This document shows, one piece after another, positions 49,158-62,359 of a stretch of 64,000 bases of DNA. The stretch spans positions 6,819,263-6,883,262 of the forward strand of contig NC_060959.1 of the NCBI RefSeq assembly GCF_910589235.1. The letters are read 5' to 3'. The position numbers and the translations under genes were made by a program. Every line of letters begins with the position of its first letter. Position 1 is the stretch's first letter. The notes under the pieces were generated by a model, which was not told the DNA's origin, searched no databases, and saw only the letters and a program-made list of their open reading frames with translations. Source of the DNA: Vespa crabro. Taxonomy: Eukaryota; Arthropoda; Insecta; Hymenoptera; Vespidae.

Positions 49158-52100
49158 AATGGACTCAATTCTATAAATAAAAATATACTATACAGTTTGA
49201 TATGAGTGAACTATTATCTACGTATTATTAAATTCGGAAAAGCTATTTAACTTAAATACCAGAAAACATATTTGAAAAGGTTGATGTAATGGATAGAAAT
49301 ATTTCTAAAATCTGATCAGGATTTTGGTAATCCAATCAACTGTTGTCTGAAACTGGATTTCATTATTAATGTTATACCAGGAAAGCCGAATGGCGCAGCG
49401 TGCCTCAAGAGATAATAATGTAAATAGGTCAGTTACCAAAAAAAAATAAAAAAAAAAAAAGAAAAAAAAAAGAAAAAAAAAAGAAAAAAAATGGAGACTG
49501 CAAAGGATACATTTTTCATCTGTGTAAATAAATTATGCTTACACAAACTTTTGCAAAAACATAGCAACATATGAATCATAATATTCATACATAATGCCAT
49601 CTTTGACTGGAAGTAATGAATTAATATAACAAGAAGTGTATGTTGCTCCTCTCTCATGAAAAGAAGATAATTCTTGCATTATTTAAGCCATATACATATA
49701 TATATATATATACTATGGTCGTGCATATGATCTAGAGAAGTATCCTTGGGGCACCACCTAATAAACATATGGCTTCAAGAATTGCATAAGAATATGTTAA
49801 TGGATTTAAGACGATTCAAAATTATATTGCAATCAAGCAGGTTTAAGATGCTTTTACAGCAAAAACTGTTTAATGCTGATGCCTTTAAAAATTACCGATT
49901 AGTGCATCATATATAAAAACTATGATTAATTTATAAATAATGTGTTGCATTAACTGTCTAACCAAGATACTCCATTGAACTATTATCAAGTATCTATCAA
50001 TGTCTTGATATCTTACAAGCTGGAATGACCTATTTGTACATGGATGTGGGATAATTGAAGTGATTAGTGGATTTTCATCAAAGCACTAGGAATAAAAAAT
50101 GAAAATAGTGAAAAGCTAGAAGCATATACTTTATTTGAGACACCATCATGGAAAGTAAAGAAAATTATAAACTGTGTAAAGTGTATTAGGAAAAGTAAAC
50201 ATAAGTGCGACATTAAAACATATGTGTAACATATTAAAACAGTGTGATTGACTTGATATGGAGTTATATATACTCCGTGAAGTGGTTACTTCTTCCAGCT
50301 GTGGCACATGATAATTTAAGAAAATATCATATAAATCGGTTTTCGAAAATGTTGCACTCCAAATTGAACTGATCCTATGCAGTGATATTTTGAGAGTGCG
50401 AATGTGTCGAAACTCACTAAATTTTTACACACAGACTCGCTTATGTAACAAATAATTAATCATTAATTATCGGTAATGATAATTGTAATATTTGCTTGTG
50501 ATCATAAAAATTGAGGGTGTGAATGCATGTAGTTTACCTAGGTAATCTTTTATTTTATTGTATTTAGATTTCATTAGTGGGATTGCTGTACACAATTGTG
50601 TGATAATTATATATGAAAAATAATTGACTTAAGCACTTTATAGAAATTGTGCAGTATATTCCAAAATTTGAGTGTGTTTCTAATTAAGATTATAATTATA
50701 TATATATATAAGTCTGAAATGTTAAGCATTAAATTTAGAATGTCATATTTTGTAGTTTTTCTCAGATATTAACTTCTTTTATGTCAAAATAGTAATCATT
50801 TGAAAGAGTAAGAGATGTGTTCCTAAAAAGATCCAAATATTAAAAAAAAAATTATCATTTATATATATTCTTGTATATTATATATGAGCATGATATATAA
50901 TTTTTTCATTAAAAAAAAATGATGCTTTATTTTAATTTTTCTCCGATTTCATATATATATAAAAATAATATTTTTTACTTAATATCAAATTTGTTTATTT
51001 TTTTTTTTTTTTGTTACATATTCTTCATATAAGTCCACGTGATTAAGCTGCGTATGATAAATGCATTTATATAAAATGATAATACGTAGCTTGTGGTTAG
51101 GTGTGGATTTATAGTTCTCTTGCTCAAGCTCCGAGTTACTATTATTCTTTTTTTTTTCCTTTTTTTTTTTATGACAATAGTACTTGTACTGCAATGGTTG
51201 GTCATTTGTGATCATAAATATTTGCCATAATGTAAAATAATTTAAAATTAGTGATCCTTTATAATCAGTTTCATATAATCTAAATAATAACAATTTATAT
51301 AGTAGTTTATTTGTGACAGCAATCTCTCTAAATGAATATAAAATTTATGGATGATTGTGAGGATAATATTATAAATGGTAATAACTAAATAACGTATTAC
51401 CAATGATAAGTTTCATATGGAAGCATGATGAAAATCATCTATTTAGTATTAATGAGATTCGATCACTATTAAGATATAAGATTAATAACTTTTGTTATTG
51501 TTTTTTTCGTAATATCGAAATTATGTATGAGAGTGAAAAGAAAAAAAAAAATGAACTTTGTTGATATTCTTTTTTAGTTTGTTCGATAATATAGCCCAGC
51601 TGGGGGTGCAGCTTTGAACTAGCAAAGAGAGTTTAAGTATTTAGTATGAGAAATATAAATGCATATTGGATAATTAGCACAAAGAAAATATAATCTTCTC
51701 TAACAGCAAAATTATAATTGTACATGTATATTCAAAAAATCGCAAATACAGGATTTTTAATTTAGACAATATTGCAGCAATTAATCTTATTGTATAACAC
51801 GTTTTGTGTAGATATCGCACAAAATCATTTTGACCAATATATATATATATTTCATTTTGTTTAAAAATGAAAAAATACAAAGACAGTATTTTCGCGTTTG
51901 ATATTACATTGATTTTTACTTGGACTTGTACGTATCACATTTATTTGTTTCACAAAATGCTTTTAAAATTCTACACATATATATATATATATTCTATTAT
52001 ATTAATTCTAAATTCATAACATTTATTAATATTTTTAATACTTATTATTAATAATTTTAATCGATCAATTTATCATTTTAAATCCCCAAGACTTCAAGGA

Positions 52101-52973
52101 GTTAAGTAAATTTAATATATTACGTTTAGAGAGGATAATATTGTCTTTGACAAACTTTAATCCAATATGCATAAAACTGTTCAAGTCAGGTGCTCCATCG
52201 CCTTAAAATAAAGTAAAGTAAAATAATAGATAACAATATCAGCTCGTGCCATTGACCGGTTCAAATGGCTAAAAATAACAAGATTCACACAGAGTAGTTA
52301 CATTAAGGAAAACAAGCAGATGTACTTCAAGAAAAAAATAGGACCATAAAATATGTAAATAATTTAGAGTGGGGAGGCAGCTATGCTAAACTACACATTA
52401 CATCCAGAATACACATATTTTAATAATTTCGTTAAATGTGCGAAAAAGGCAGAAATAAAAGAAGTCGCCATGTAGGCAGAAAAAAAATATATATATATAT
52501 ATACACACATATATATATCTTTGTTTCCGAATCTACAACTAATGATCGTTGTTAAGAGATATTGACTAATTATTAAAGATCTATGTAAACACAAAAAGCA
52601 GCGAACTATTTCTCTTTATTGTCACTATTCTTTAACAGTGTAGGCAAAAGTACAAATGCTTTATTTTCTTATACGTTTAGGCTACTCGCATTTATTCAGA
52701 AATATGTGGCCTACGGATTATTGTTTATGCCATTGATCTTTTAAAAGTAAACGATTTTCTTTGTTTTTTTTTTAAGCAATTTGTCACACATACACAAAAT
52801 CAATCATTTTGCACCTGGAATCAAAGTTCTCGCGTTATTATTTTAACTAATTATTACAGTGTGTTAAAGGAACTTTCGTCGTTTTATACACATCACAATT
52901 GTGCAAAATTTATTGTCGAAGGTATTATTTTGAAACTTCATAAATATTATCCATCTTTAAAATTCTTCCCATC

Positions 52974-52975
<2 letters not shown>

Positions 52976-53034
<59 letters not shown>
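52976..53034. repeat. (ATT)n microsatellite
   Basis: About nineteen consecutive ATT units. Confidence 0.93.
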
Positions 53035-54014
53035 TCTTTTTTTTTTCTTATTTTTTGATAACTTTGTATGTGCATATCGTACTTCATTAGACGTTCCTTC
53101 CAAGATATGCTTCGTCCGTAAGGATTGGATTTAAATTCGATTGTACGATGATATATGCGCGAATACATATATCGCAATCCTGTAAAAAGAATTAGTAAAA
53201 ATCGAGAGAAGTTCGGTTACGATCGAGATGAAAGGTCCGACCCGCGATCTCATTGTTAGCCTTGTATCACTGTACAATTTGTTATTCGACATGATGAGCG
53301 ATTTTCTGTATTGTATATATATATATACATTTAATAGCTATTATTATCATTATGAAAACTACTCGATTATTATAAATTAGATTGATATGAAATAGCGATG
53401 AACGATGAAGAATGAGAGAAATGACGAAAGAGAAAGAAAGAGAGAGCAAGTTAGCGCAGTGTGATTGTGCGAGAAAGAAAAAAGAAAGCAAGCAAATAAT
53501 TTGTGCAAAAGAGCGCATTGGGGAAAAAGGCTGTGCTGCCCAGCTGAGAAAAAAAAATTATAAATATATATGCGAGAGAGAAAGAATGTTATTGCCAATA
53601 ATTAGTATGTTGCCAAAGTTCCCTTTTTGTGGGTATAAAATGCGTTGTAAAGCAATATGTCCGAGATAAATCATTTTTCTTATTTTATCAGATGTAAGAA
53701 TCTAGCAAATGCGAGGATACGACTGATTATTTCATTAATCAATTACACTGATTAATTTGTCGAGAACATTAATTGCTTTATATTTATATTATATTATATT
53801 ATCTTTCGTAAAGTATTTTGTTTTGATTTTTTTCGTTCGTTCGTTCATTCGAAAGAAAGAAAGAAAAGTAGTATCTGTTCCCCATGATTAATTATTTTAC
53901 CATTTTTATCGGCCTGTTTTCCTCGCGTTTAGGATTAAAAAAAAAAAAAAGAAAAAATCTTGGAATTTTGCTTGACACACGCTATACACGTATGCAGGTG
54001 GTGATGCGTGTCCG

Positions 54015-54027
54015 GATGATGATGATA

Positions 54028-54087
<60 letters not shown>

Positions 54088-54129
54088 ATGATGATGATTA
54101 TGATTATGATGATGATTATGATGATGATT
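54015..54129. repeat. (GAT)n microsatellite
   Basis: More than thirty GAT units with a few GATTAT interruptions toward the right end. Its open frame is poly-Met and not a gene. Confidence 0.93.
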
Positions 54130-54840
54130 CGTCGTCTTAAGACGCGAACATATATATATGTATATATGTATATGTTTCTTATATGTATATGTATATATGC
54201 GTATATATATGCATGTATATGTAGATACTTTATTATTCTCTATAGAAAGCAGAATATATGTAGTGTGCTATTGTCGAAAGAAAAGAAATGAAAAAAAAAA
54301 AAAAAAAAAAATTAAGATCGCATATACGATCGCAAAAGAAAAAAAGATAATATTCATTTATAATACATATTCTCCGGACATGCGCGAGGACACCGATAAA
54401 AAACACCGCTTACTATTTTGTTACTAATATTAAAATAAAAAAATAAAAAAATAATAAAAAAACAATTCAAATTTATGCAAAACTGTCATGGACCATGGAT
54501 GTAAAGAGTGTCATTGCCATGAAATACATATGTAAAAAGTTGAGAAAAAAAAGTTAAAAAGTAAACGTAATATGAGAGAGAGGGAGAGCGAGAGAGAGAG
54601 AGAAAGAGAGAGAGAGAGCGTTGCGCAAGTGTGTGTCTTTCGTGCGCGAGAAAGACCGATAGCAAACAAATAAATAAATAAATAAATAAATATACAAAAA
54701 AAAAATAAATAAATAAAAGAAAAATGAAAGAAGAAAAGAGGAAGAATGTGAAGTGAGTGAGAAGAGTGTGTGTGTTTAACTCAACGTTCAATGCTTCTTC
54801 TACGAACAGGAAAGTCCTCCTCGGATGTGTATACCGAAGC

Positions 54841-54841
<1 letters not shown>

Positions 54842-54895
<54 letters not shown>
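54842..54895. repeat. (TA)n microsatellite
   Basis: About 54 bp of TA dinucleotides. Confidence 0.92.
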
Positions 54896-54896
<1 letters not shown>

Positions 54897-54999
54897 CGTC
54901 GCCATTTGGCCTTTTATGCTGTTCTATCTGCGATTTCATATAAGCTTTGCGTACGGTACTGTGATAAATACATCGTTGTTGTTTCGTTTCCTTTTCGTT

Positions 55000-55152
55000 G
55001 CGTGCATACGTGCGTGCGTGGGTGCGTGCGTGCGTGCGTGCGTACGAACTTACATTTAGTACGTATTCATATATTATTAATGCGAAAAGATAAGATTATA
55101 CAGTGAGTGTGAGTGTATGAGAAAGTGTGTGTGTGTGTTTGTTTGTGTGTGG

Positions 55153-55188
<36 letters not shown>
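55000..55188. repeat. (GTGC)n, (GT)n and (GA)n repeats in series
   Basis: TGCG tetranucleotides at 55000-55043, then GT at 55124-55169 passing into GA to 55188, separated by about 80 bp of ordinary sequence. Confidence 0.85.
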
Positions 55189-55570
55189 CGGAGGGAGAGG
55201 AAGAAACATACATCCATCATACATGCAAAAATGGAAAAAAAAAACTAAAATACGTGTTTATTATAACTATAATTGAAGTTGATTCTCTTGTATGGTAAAA
55301 AAAAAAAAACGAAAGAAAAGAAAAAAGAAGTCGTGCTCATATTCGACATTTAATTTATAATCTGTGTACGAAGAAACAGGAAACTATCACATAAAAATAC
55401 AAATATACATAGATATATACATACATACACATATACACAAAACAGAAATATACGAAGGAAGGGAACTCAAGCATTTTCCATTTATAAAAGAAAAGTTTTA
55501 AGTTATGCGAGTAAGTGTTCTTGTAGAAAGGTCAAAACAGAGAATGCGTGTGATTTCACGGATACGTCAA

Positions 55571-55571
55571 A

Positions 55572-55630
<59 letters not shown>
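55571..55630. repeat. (AAT)n microsatellite
   Basis: About twenty AAT units, followed by imperfect ATT/AAT sequence to about 55675. Confidence 0.93.
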
Positions 55631-55632
<2 letters not shown>

Positions 55633-55767
55633 TAATATTAATAATAATATTAATAGAATAATATTAATAATTACACAATAATAAAAAAGAAAAAACAACA
55701 AAAAATACAATTCGCAAGCAAACGAAAAGAATAAAGAAAATGCCACACGACATTTACTCTCATCTCC

Positions 55768-55807
<40 letters not shown>

Positions 55808-56826
55808 CACATACACATGTACATGTACAGTCTTTTCGCCACTATGCTCCATTTCATTTAATCTAAATTTACATTCGTCTATCTGACAGTTCTTAGTAGA
55901 TTAGATATATACATAAAAAATGAGAAAGTACTAAAGAATTGATGATTTCGTTTCTTAGAATTCTTTTACATTATATTTTATAATTAATATTACGTTATAC
56001 TAATTTCCAAAATTTTGTTACATATATTTTTTTTAATCATTTAACATCTCTTAAAATGGTGAGGAAATTTATAAAAAAGGATGTAGCTATATATATATAT
56101 TTTTCTTTAGTAGTTTTTTCTATAAAATACTTTTTTCCATTTATATCTCGTATCGTATACTAAAAGTACTGAGAAATAATGGCTAAATGGTACAAATGGT
56201 GATGCAGAATCCTTGATAAATTTCATTTGTGTGACCAAATTTTATCTATTAAAAAAAAAGAGAAAAGAAAAAAAAACAAAGCGTATCTAAAATATTTTTC
56301 ATTTCAAATTTATTACACTTCTTACATTTTTCAGTCATATATTAGTAACGGCTCATTTTTGTTTAAAAATTTGTCAATTAATGAGTCTATAACGGTCATT
56401 TTTTTTTTTTTATCATTAAGACCACGCAAATATATATGTTATCATTAGTTAACACATTGTTGAATCCGATCACGAATATAATCGTTTTTACACATGCATA
56501 CAACTTATATAATTATTGAAGTATGAAATTGTGTAAGTTTTATTATAGTATTATGTCGAATAGTGTTTGCTTAATTTTGATAATATTACCAATTTTCCTG
56601 AATTTTTAATATTTTAATAAAGATTTGAATTTAATTATGAATATAGCCGGTGAAATTACTTTTTGCATATAATAGCTGATCAACAATGTGTTAAGATTAA
56701 CTATAAATTAATCGAGACTGGATTATTTATCATAATTAGTTAGTTAGTTAAAAAATAAAAAAAAAGCTTTGGATCATTATACTTCGTTTCTATAAAATCG
56801 TATTTTTATTAAAATCTTGAAAAATA

Positions 56827-56827
<1 letters not shown>

Positions 56828-56878
<51 letters not shown>

Positions 56879-56948
56879 TGTAATTAATAAATATATACAT
56901 ATATAATATATATGTAATTAATAAATATATAATTAATATATATATATA

Positions 56949-57013
<65 letters not shown>
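56828..57013. repeat. Compound (TA)n array
   Basis: Two TA tracts (56828-56870 and about 56955-57013) are joined by repeated TGTAATTAATAAATATAT-like words, so the middle is itself a short tandem duplication. Confidence 0.88.
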
Positions 57014-57016
<3 letters not shown>

Positions 57017-57297
57017 TTAAATATATTTTAGTAAGGCTTTTTATTCGTAATGGTTTCAAAATTATTTCGATTATTGAAAGCAAGATAATATTTTGAGTCG
57101 TCATGAAGGACGATTCCCAGTTAAAAGTGATCTACGAGTACGTAACAACGGCGCATACGAATTTCTGGAAACAAATTGTCGAATTTTTTTCTCTATTCAG
57201 TATATTTTTATTTATATCAATTTTGACTATATATTTTTAATCTATATTGTTTTTAACGTACTAAGGAGATAGGCGTGAAAAAATAAAAAAGAAAAAA

Positions 57298-59177
57298 ATG
57301 GAGGAAGAAAGTGAGTATCAGGCTAGGTATAATCTTATTTTTCGCAATATTTATCTTTATCCTTTTAATAAGTAAAATTGATGATTTCTAATGTTTACGA
57401 AAGAAACGCATAACATATTTTTTCTTTTGATTTTTTAGAAGTAAGCATAAATAATAATTCTAACTGTACAGTCCTTTCCTCACCGAATATATTTAACAAA
57501 GTATATGAATCATTGAACAAGAAATATGAAACTTCTCAGACACAGTTAATATGCAATAATCAAAAACGAAAGAGGAGTAAGCCTTATTTTAGCGACAATT
57601 TAGATAGCACTAAATACTTGTGGGAAGATATCAGGAGAAAAAATATCAAATGTAATACGGAGGAAAGAAGTACTGATCTTACAGATTCCAATTGTATAAA
57701 AGATACAAATACAACGGACTTAATTGGAAATAAAAACGTTCCATTACGAGTTTTAATAAAACAGATGTTGGACGAAGCTTTTGGAAAACCTAGCGCGACC
57801 AACGTTAATGAAGATCGAGTAGATTTGCAAAATACAAATGATAATAAAATCAATTCTGAACAGTCGTTGTTAACGTTAGAAAGAGAAGATAATATAGAAT
57901 CGAAAAACGAAACAAATAATTCTTCGTCCTCTAACGAAACTTGCATGGATCGTGTAAAATGTGTGGATAATAAATTAATCTCTATAGAGGAAGAAGCAGT
58001 GAATTTTTCGTCTGATTATAATGTCACTGAATACACGGGAATGTATTTAAGTAGAATATTGAAATTTTCAGGGAAATCCACTGAACGAATAAAAAATAAT
58101 GATATTGTATTGCTGCAACATGATAAGAATAATTCTACAGATAACGCTAAAGTTAATAAAGATTTTTTATGCTCTTCGGTTTTACCTGATATAGACGAAA
58201 ATGAGGAAAAAGAATGCGATGATTCTTTGCACTGTATGAATTTAATGAAAACTAAGTTACCAGTAAATCAAGAAATTAATATTGAAAATAAATTCGCGAT
58301 GCTAGAAAGTATAATCAATTCTACAAGTAATTTGAATTTCGATAGTAGCGAGGAAAAAACTACGGATTTTTTTAATATTTCGAATAAAGAAAACAACGTA
58401 AAAAAGAAAGAAACGTTTTATAAAGGATTAGTAAGTTGTACATTATTGTTCACGTCTTTTCATATTTTCATTAAGTATATATATATATATATATTTGACG
58501 TTTATATAATAAATTATTTCATTTGACAGAACTTATTACAAAGGGAGGATACTAAGGAAATCTTTTTAAGCAATGATAATTCTATTGGTATGTATATTTA
58601 TTATGATAACTTATTTAAAAAGATTTTAAAAATCGATATATAATTAGATTTGAAAAATAAATAAAAATAATAAAACTTCATAGATGTTGATCAATCTACG
58701 AAGAATAAATCTAAATTCACCAGTAAAATAACTATTAACTTGCAAAAATCTTGCAAGAAACAACGTCAATCTATCACAGTATTTCGAATAAAATTACACA
58801 ATAAACGTACTCCTAAATTATCTATGAAGACGAATAATAAATCGATTAGAACTGTTACTCCTCGTAATAATGTAGTATTAGCAAAAGAACAAATTAAATA
58901 TGCAAATATTTCTTCTACGAGCGTAACTAGCACACAGAAAACAACGAAAGTTCCGAAAGGTCCGAAAATTCAACAAAATCGAGGTAATCATTTTATTAAT
59001 AATTCGACCTCACTTTCAAGTAAATGTATTTTTTGTAAATTTTTTGTCAAACTCTTCAAAAAAGTATTTTTGTTTTCGTCAGCAAAGGTATTTAAATCGC
59101 GTGAAATTAATAAAAATAAACAGATGTTGATACCACAATTAACATTCACACCTGCCAGTCCTGAGAATAGAGATTAG
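57298..59177 (+). CDS. Uncharacterised basic, low-complexity protein
   Basis: The exons are 57298-57310, 57439-58430, 58530-58587, 58684-58983 and 59083-59177, giving 485 residues; if the last 99-nt intron is retained the protein has 518. The first exon is only four codons plus one base (MEEE, donor GTGAGT), but frame and splice sites agree. I do not recognise the family. Visible features are a nuclear-type basic cluster (QKRKRSKPYF) near residue 45, a possible amphipathic helix (VPLRVLIKQMLDEAFGK), long Asn/Ser/Glu-rich acidic stretches and a Lys/Thr-rich C-terminal third (TTKVPKGPKIQQN). A nuclear or chromosome-associated role would fit but is only a guess. The gene converges on CXXC1. Confidence 0.72.
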
Positions 59178-59887
59178 TCATGGATCAATCTTTGGTAGGA
59201 AATACTTTTTCATCGTATTTTATATTACCAAGAAATAGCTTGTAAATATTTATAAATTATATATATACATTTCTTTTTTTCTCTTTTAAATAATTTTTTA
59301 CAAAAAAAAAAATATCTTAAAACATGTTCATGCAGATGGTCCTATTTTGAATAGATAGAATTGATTTTAATTTAAGTAAGAAATTTGCAATTTAGTTGCA
59401 AGTTAAATTATATCATTGTTTTTATCACAAAAAAGACATAATTATCAAAATAATTGAAATATTCAGAAGATATTATAAATTAATGTTACTATGATAAATC
59501 AAAAAGTAAATTTGTTATATATCCATTACTTATAACTTGAATAAAGTTTATTATTCTATATTCACGTATATATGTAAATTTTAATAAACATTTTACAATT
59601 TTCATACGATTTTTATATATTGTTTTTGGTAAAGTTGTTATACTAATGGAAGACAGAACCTTCAGATTATTATTCATATTTTTATCAATAATATGTTATA
59701 TACATATAAATAAATATGTTTGTGAAAGTGAATTATATTATAAGCATTTTCTAATTTTAGATAAGTTTACTAATTCTGTAATTGTTATGAATTCAATATT
59801 ATGAGAAAAATAGTATTTACGTAATTAAAAATGACTTAAATGTTAGTTTTATCAAACAATTTATATTTATAATATGTTACAATGAAA
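59178..59887. other. Convergent intergenic region before CXXC1
   Basis: AT-rich 3' flanks of the uncharacterised gene (+) and CXXC1 (-). No feature beyond possible polyadenylation hexamers. Confidence 0.6.
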
Positions 59888-61760
59888 CTATGCTTCTTGT
59901 TCCATTGATTTTTGTTGGTGTAAATTATATCTACGTTGTAGTTCTTCCTCCATTGCTTCTAGCTGTTCTCTGCTTTGTTCTTGAGTCATTTGTTCCATTA
60001 ATTCGTGATTGTAAGTAGAATGTAACATCAAAGCCAATACTCCAGCTCTAGTAGCCATATTTGATCTAATTTGTCTTTCTTGTTCAACAAGTTCATCAAT
60101 TTTTAACCATTGTCTTACTCTTTCCATATCTATTTCTGCACGACGTAATTTTTCCCAGACATAATGTTTAACACAACTCTTTTTTGGTGCACGGCAGAAT
60201 TCACCAGTTGCATCAAATACATTAGTAACCAATGGACATCCGCAAACTTCGGTCTCACTAATTTTTGGATCTTTACAATGTTCGGGACAAAGTACGCGTA
60301 ATCTTTTACAATAAGTTCTATTTACAGGATTATAAAAATCACAAAACATTACTTGTCCTTCGATACGTGTTTTAAAAATGGAACCAAATGATGCTTGTGA
60401 TTCATACTATAAATTAAACAATATTAGTAAAACATCATAACATATACAATAGTAATATTTTAGAACATATTTATTTATATTACATAAAAATTACCTTATT
60501 AAAACATTTTTCCATATGTTTAATAGCTGTCCTCGAATGTATCTCATGTCCACAAGTGATACAATACATGCTCATTTCAGTATCATCATTATCATCAACC
60601 TCTGTTTGTGGATCTATAGATGCATGTTTAGCACGTTCTATTATTCTGTCTAATTCTGCATGTCTTTTATCTAATTCTTGAAGTATTCTTCTAACATCAT
60701 GTTGTTGTTTTCTAACTGATTCTAAAGCACGTCTGTTATTCTGTTCAGCAATACAAGGTGTTAATGACCATTCTTGTATACGTTGCGGTAATACTTGATA
60801 AATTCTGTTTGTAGCAAGTTTTAATCCACATTCATCTGAACAATATTTACTACCTGGACGTGATTGTTTTGTACAAGCAGGACCATAGCAATGTCGCGGT
60901 GCTTCTAAATAATCGATTCTTTCATTACTTGAATCTCTTCTACGCTTTTTATTGAACTTTGAACCTTTGGTGAAACTTTTTGATGGTTTCAATGGATCGC
61001 CCAGTACTCTGCAAGTTCTTTGTATACATCTAAGTTTTAATCGTACAGAAGGACCAAATTTTTTTAAATGTCTACAAGCATCACATTTTCCACAATTTTC
61101 TGTACGAAGACAACCTGTACACTCTCCACATCGTTTAGATGATTTTTTAACTAATGTTGGATCCCAAGGTGCATCATATTCATATCTATGAGCACGTTCC
61201 TTTTCTTTATATTTTTTATGTTTTCTATCTTCTTGATCGGTCTTACGTGGTTTGTATCGTGTAATTAATGTTGGATCTTCCTCCTTACAACGCTATAAAA
61301 ATATATTTTAGTTATAAAAAGAATCATAAATAATATACTTAAAGTTCATCAAGACTTACAATGCAGAAAAACTGTTTAATATGTTTAGCATCTTTTTCAG
61401 TTATATTTATACAATCACCATGATACCATTCTTCACATGCATCACAACCACTGCAACGAATTACAGGAATAATAGTTATAAAAATTATACAAAATTTGAT
61501 AAACATTCTACAATTTTATAATAACTTACATCATAAAACGGGAGCTATCAGAACTTCTACATATACAATATGCTTGTCCATCTTGCTTTAATAAAGTAGC
61601 TATTTTACTTTTTCTTTCTGGCAGCATAAACTGTTTTGCAATTTCTTCTTTCTGTTGGATTAACGTGATTGCAATAATATATAAATTAACATATTTTAAT
61701 TATAATAATTACAATTTTTTATATACTTACAGATAAACTATTTTGTCTCTTTTCCCCCAT
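59888..61760 (-). CDS. CXXC1: CXXC-type zinc finger protein 1 (Cfp1), SET1/COMPASS subunit
   Basis: Cfp1 binds unmethylated CpG DNA and H3K4me3 and recruits the SET1 histone H3K4 methyltransferase complex to promoters. Five exons, 61731-61760, 61530-61651, 61360-61450, 60495-61292 and 59888-60406, give 519 residues. The PHD finger covers about 38-85, with YCICRSSDSSRFMIGCDACEEWYHGDC-type spacing (C39, C41, C53, C56, then H and C). The CXXC domain covers about 135-175, with CGECTGC and CGKCDAC plus the FGPSVRLKLRC segment. A basic stretch, a Cys pair region (CYGPACTKQSRPGSKYCSDECG), a coiled coil (about 240-290) and the conserved C-terminal CFP1 domain (FCDFYNPVNRTYCKRL, then LCPEHC) follow in normal order. 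Its presence fits a genome with CpG-rich promoters. It shares an upstream region with the ABHD16A-type gene. Confidence 0.96.
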
Positions 61761-62359
61761 GATTAGTTATTATGTACAATACAAATGTAAATGAATAAAG
61801 AAAATTTTCAGAAAATCCTTAATATTTACTCTAACACGATATTTTTAACAAAATTGTAGAAATATATTATTCTTAATGATTTTATAATTAAAATCTCGTA
61901 CCGATATAAAAAAAGACTTGTTAAGACTTATATTTTCTTTTGATTTATTATGGTTTATAGGCTTTGGCTCGAATTGTATGTAACATCAGTGACTAATGCG
62001 GAATAAATAGGAACTAAAAGGAACTAGAAGGAACACCGTCCTTTCTTTCGATTAATCGTATCGATATATATGTATATAAGCAGATCTTTTATGAAATTAA
62101 ATAATCATATTATTGTTCGTTATAAAGAAAATATTAAAAAATAATATAAATGTATAAAAATAATGACAAATTGGAGTGATATTATTTAACTAAATCTTTT
62201 ATAGACGTCATAATATTATTTTGTTTTACTACGCATAATCGAGTACTGTGCTTATACAGCAGTTTTATGTGATTTGATAGTTTCTCTTCGTTTCTTTAAC
62301 TATAATTCCGAAGAGTGAGTTGTCGAAGTTTATGTGATAACTATAAAAGCAAATAAAAT
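61761..62359. promoter_or_regulatory. Bidirectional promoter region, CXXC1 / ABHD16A
   Basis: The start codons at 61760 (-) and 62360 (+) are 599 bp apart with no other gene between. No TATA box was convincing, as expected for housekeeping pairs. GGAACTAAAAGGAACTAGAAGGAAC-like direct repeats of GGAACTA (about 62009-62034) lie centrally. Confidence 0.5.

Larger units (their letters stand above)
49158..57297. other. 3' flank / probable long 3' UTR and microsatellite-rich intergenic region
   Basis: No coding exon is supported over 8 kb. The first few kilobases are likely 3' UTR of the large protein gene. Notable repeats are an A-rich run at 49438-49490, (ATT)n at 52976-53034, (GAT)n at 54015-54129, (TA)n at 54842-54895, (GTGC)n at 55000-55043, (GT)n-(GA)n at 55124-55188, (AAT)n at 55571-55630 and two TA tracts at 56828-57013. 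Long frames here are repeat translations. Confidence 0.6.

Noticed and set aside
51595..51640. Short hairpin-forming CCCAGCTGGGG sequence, considered as a tRNA or miRNA
   Set aside because: The stem is too short, and there is no cloverleaf or A/B box.
53884..54291. A 135-codon open frame on the plus strand
   Set aside because: Its core is a poly-Met translation of the (GAT)n microsatellite; no splice sites or conserved motifs.
56829..57104. A 91-codon minus-strand frame with Ile-Tyr repeats
   Set aside because: Translation of the compound TA array.
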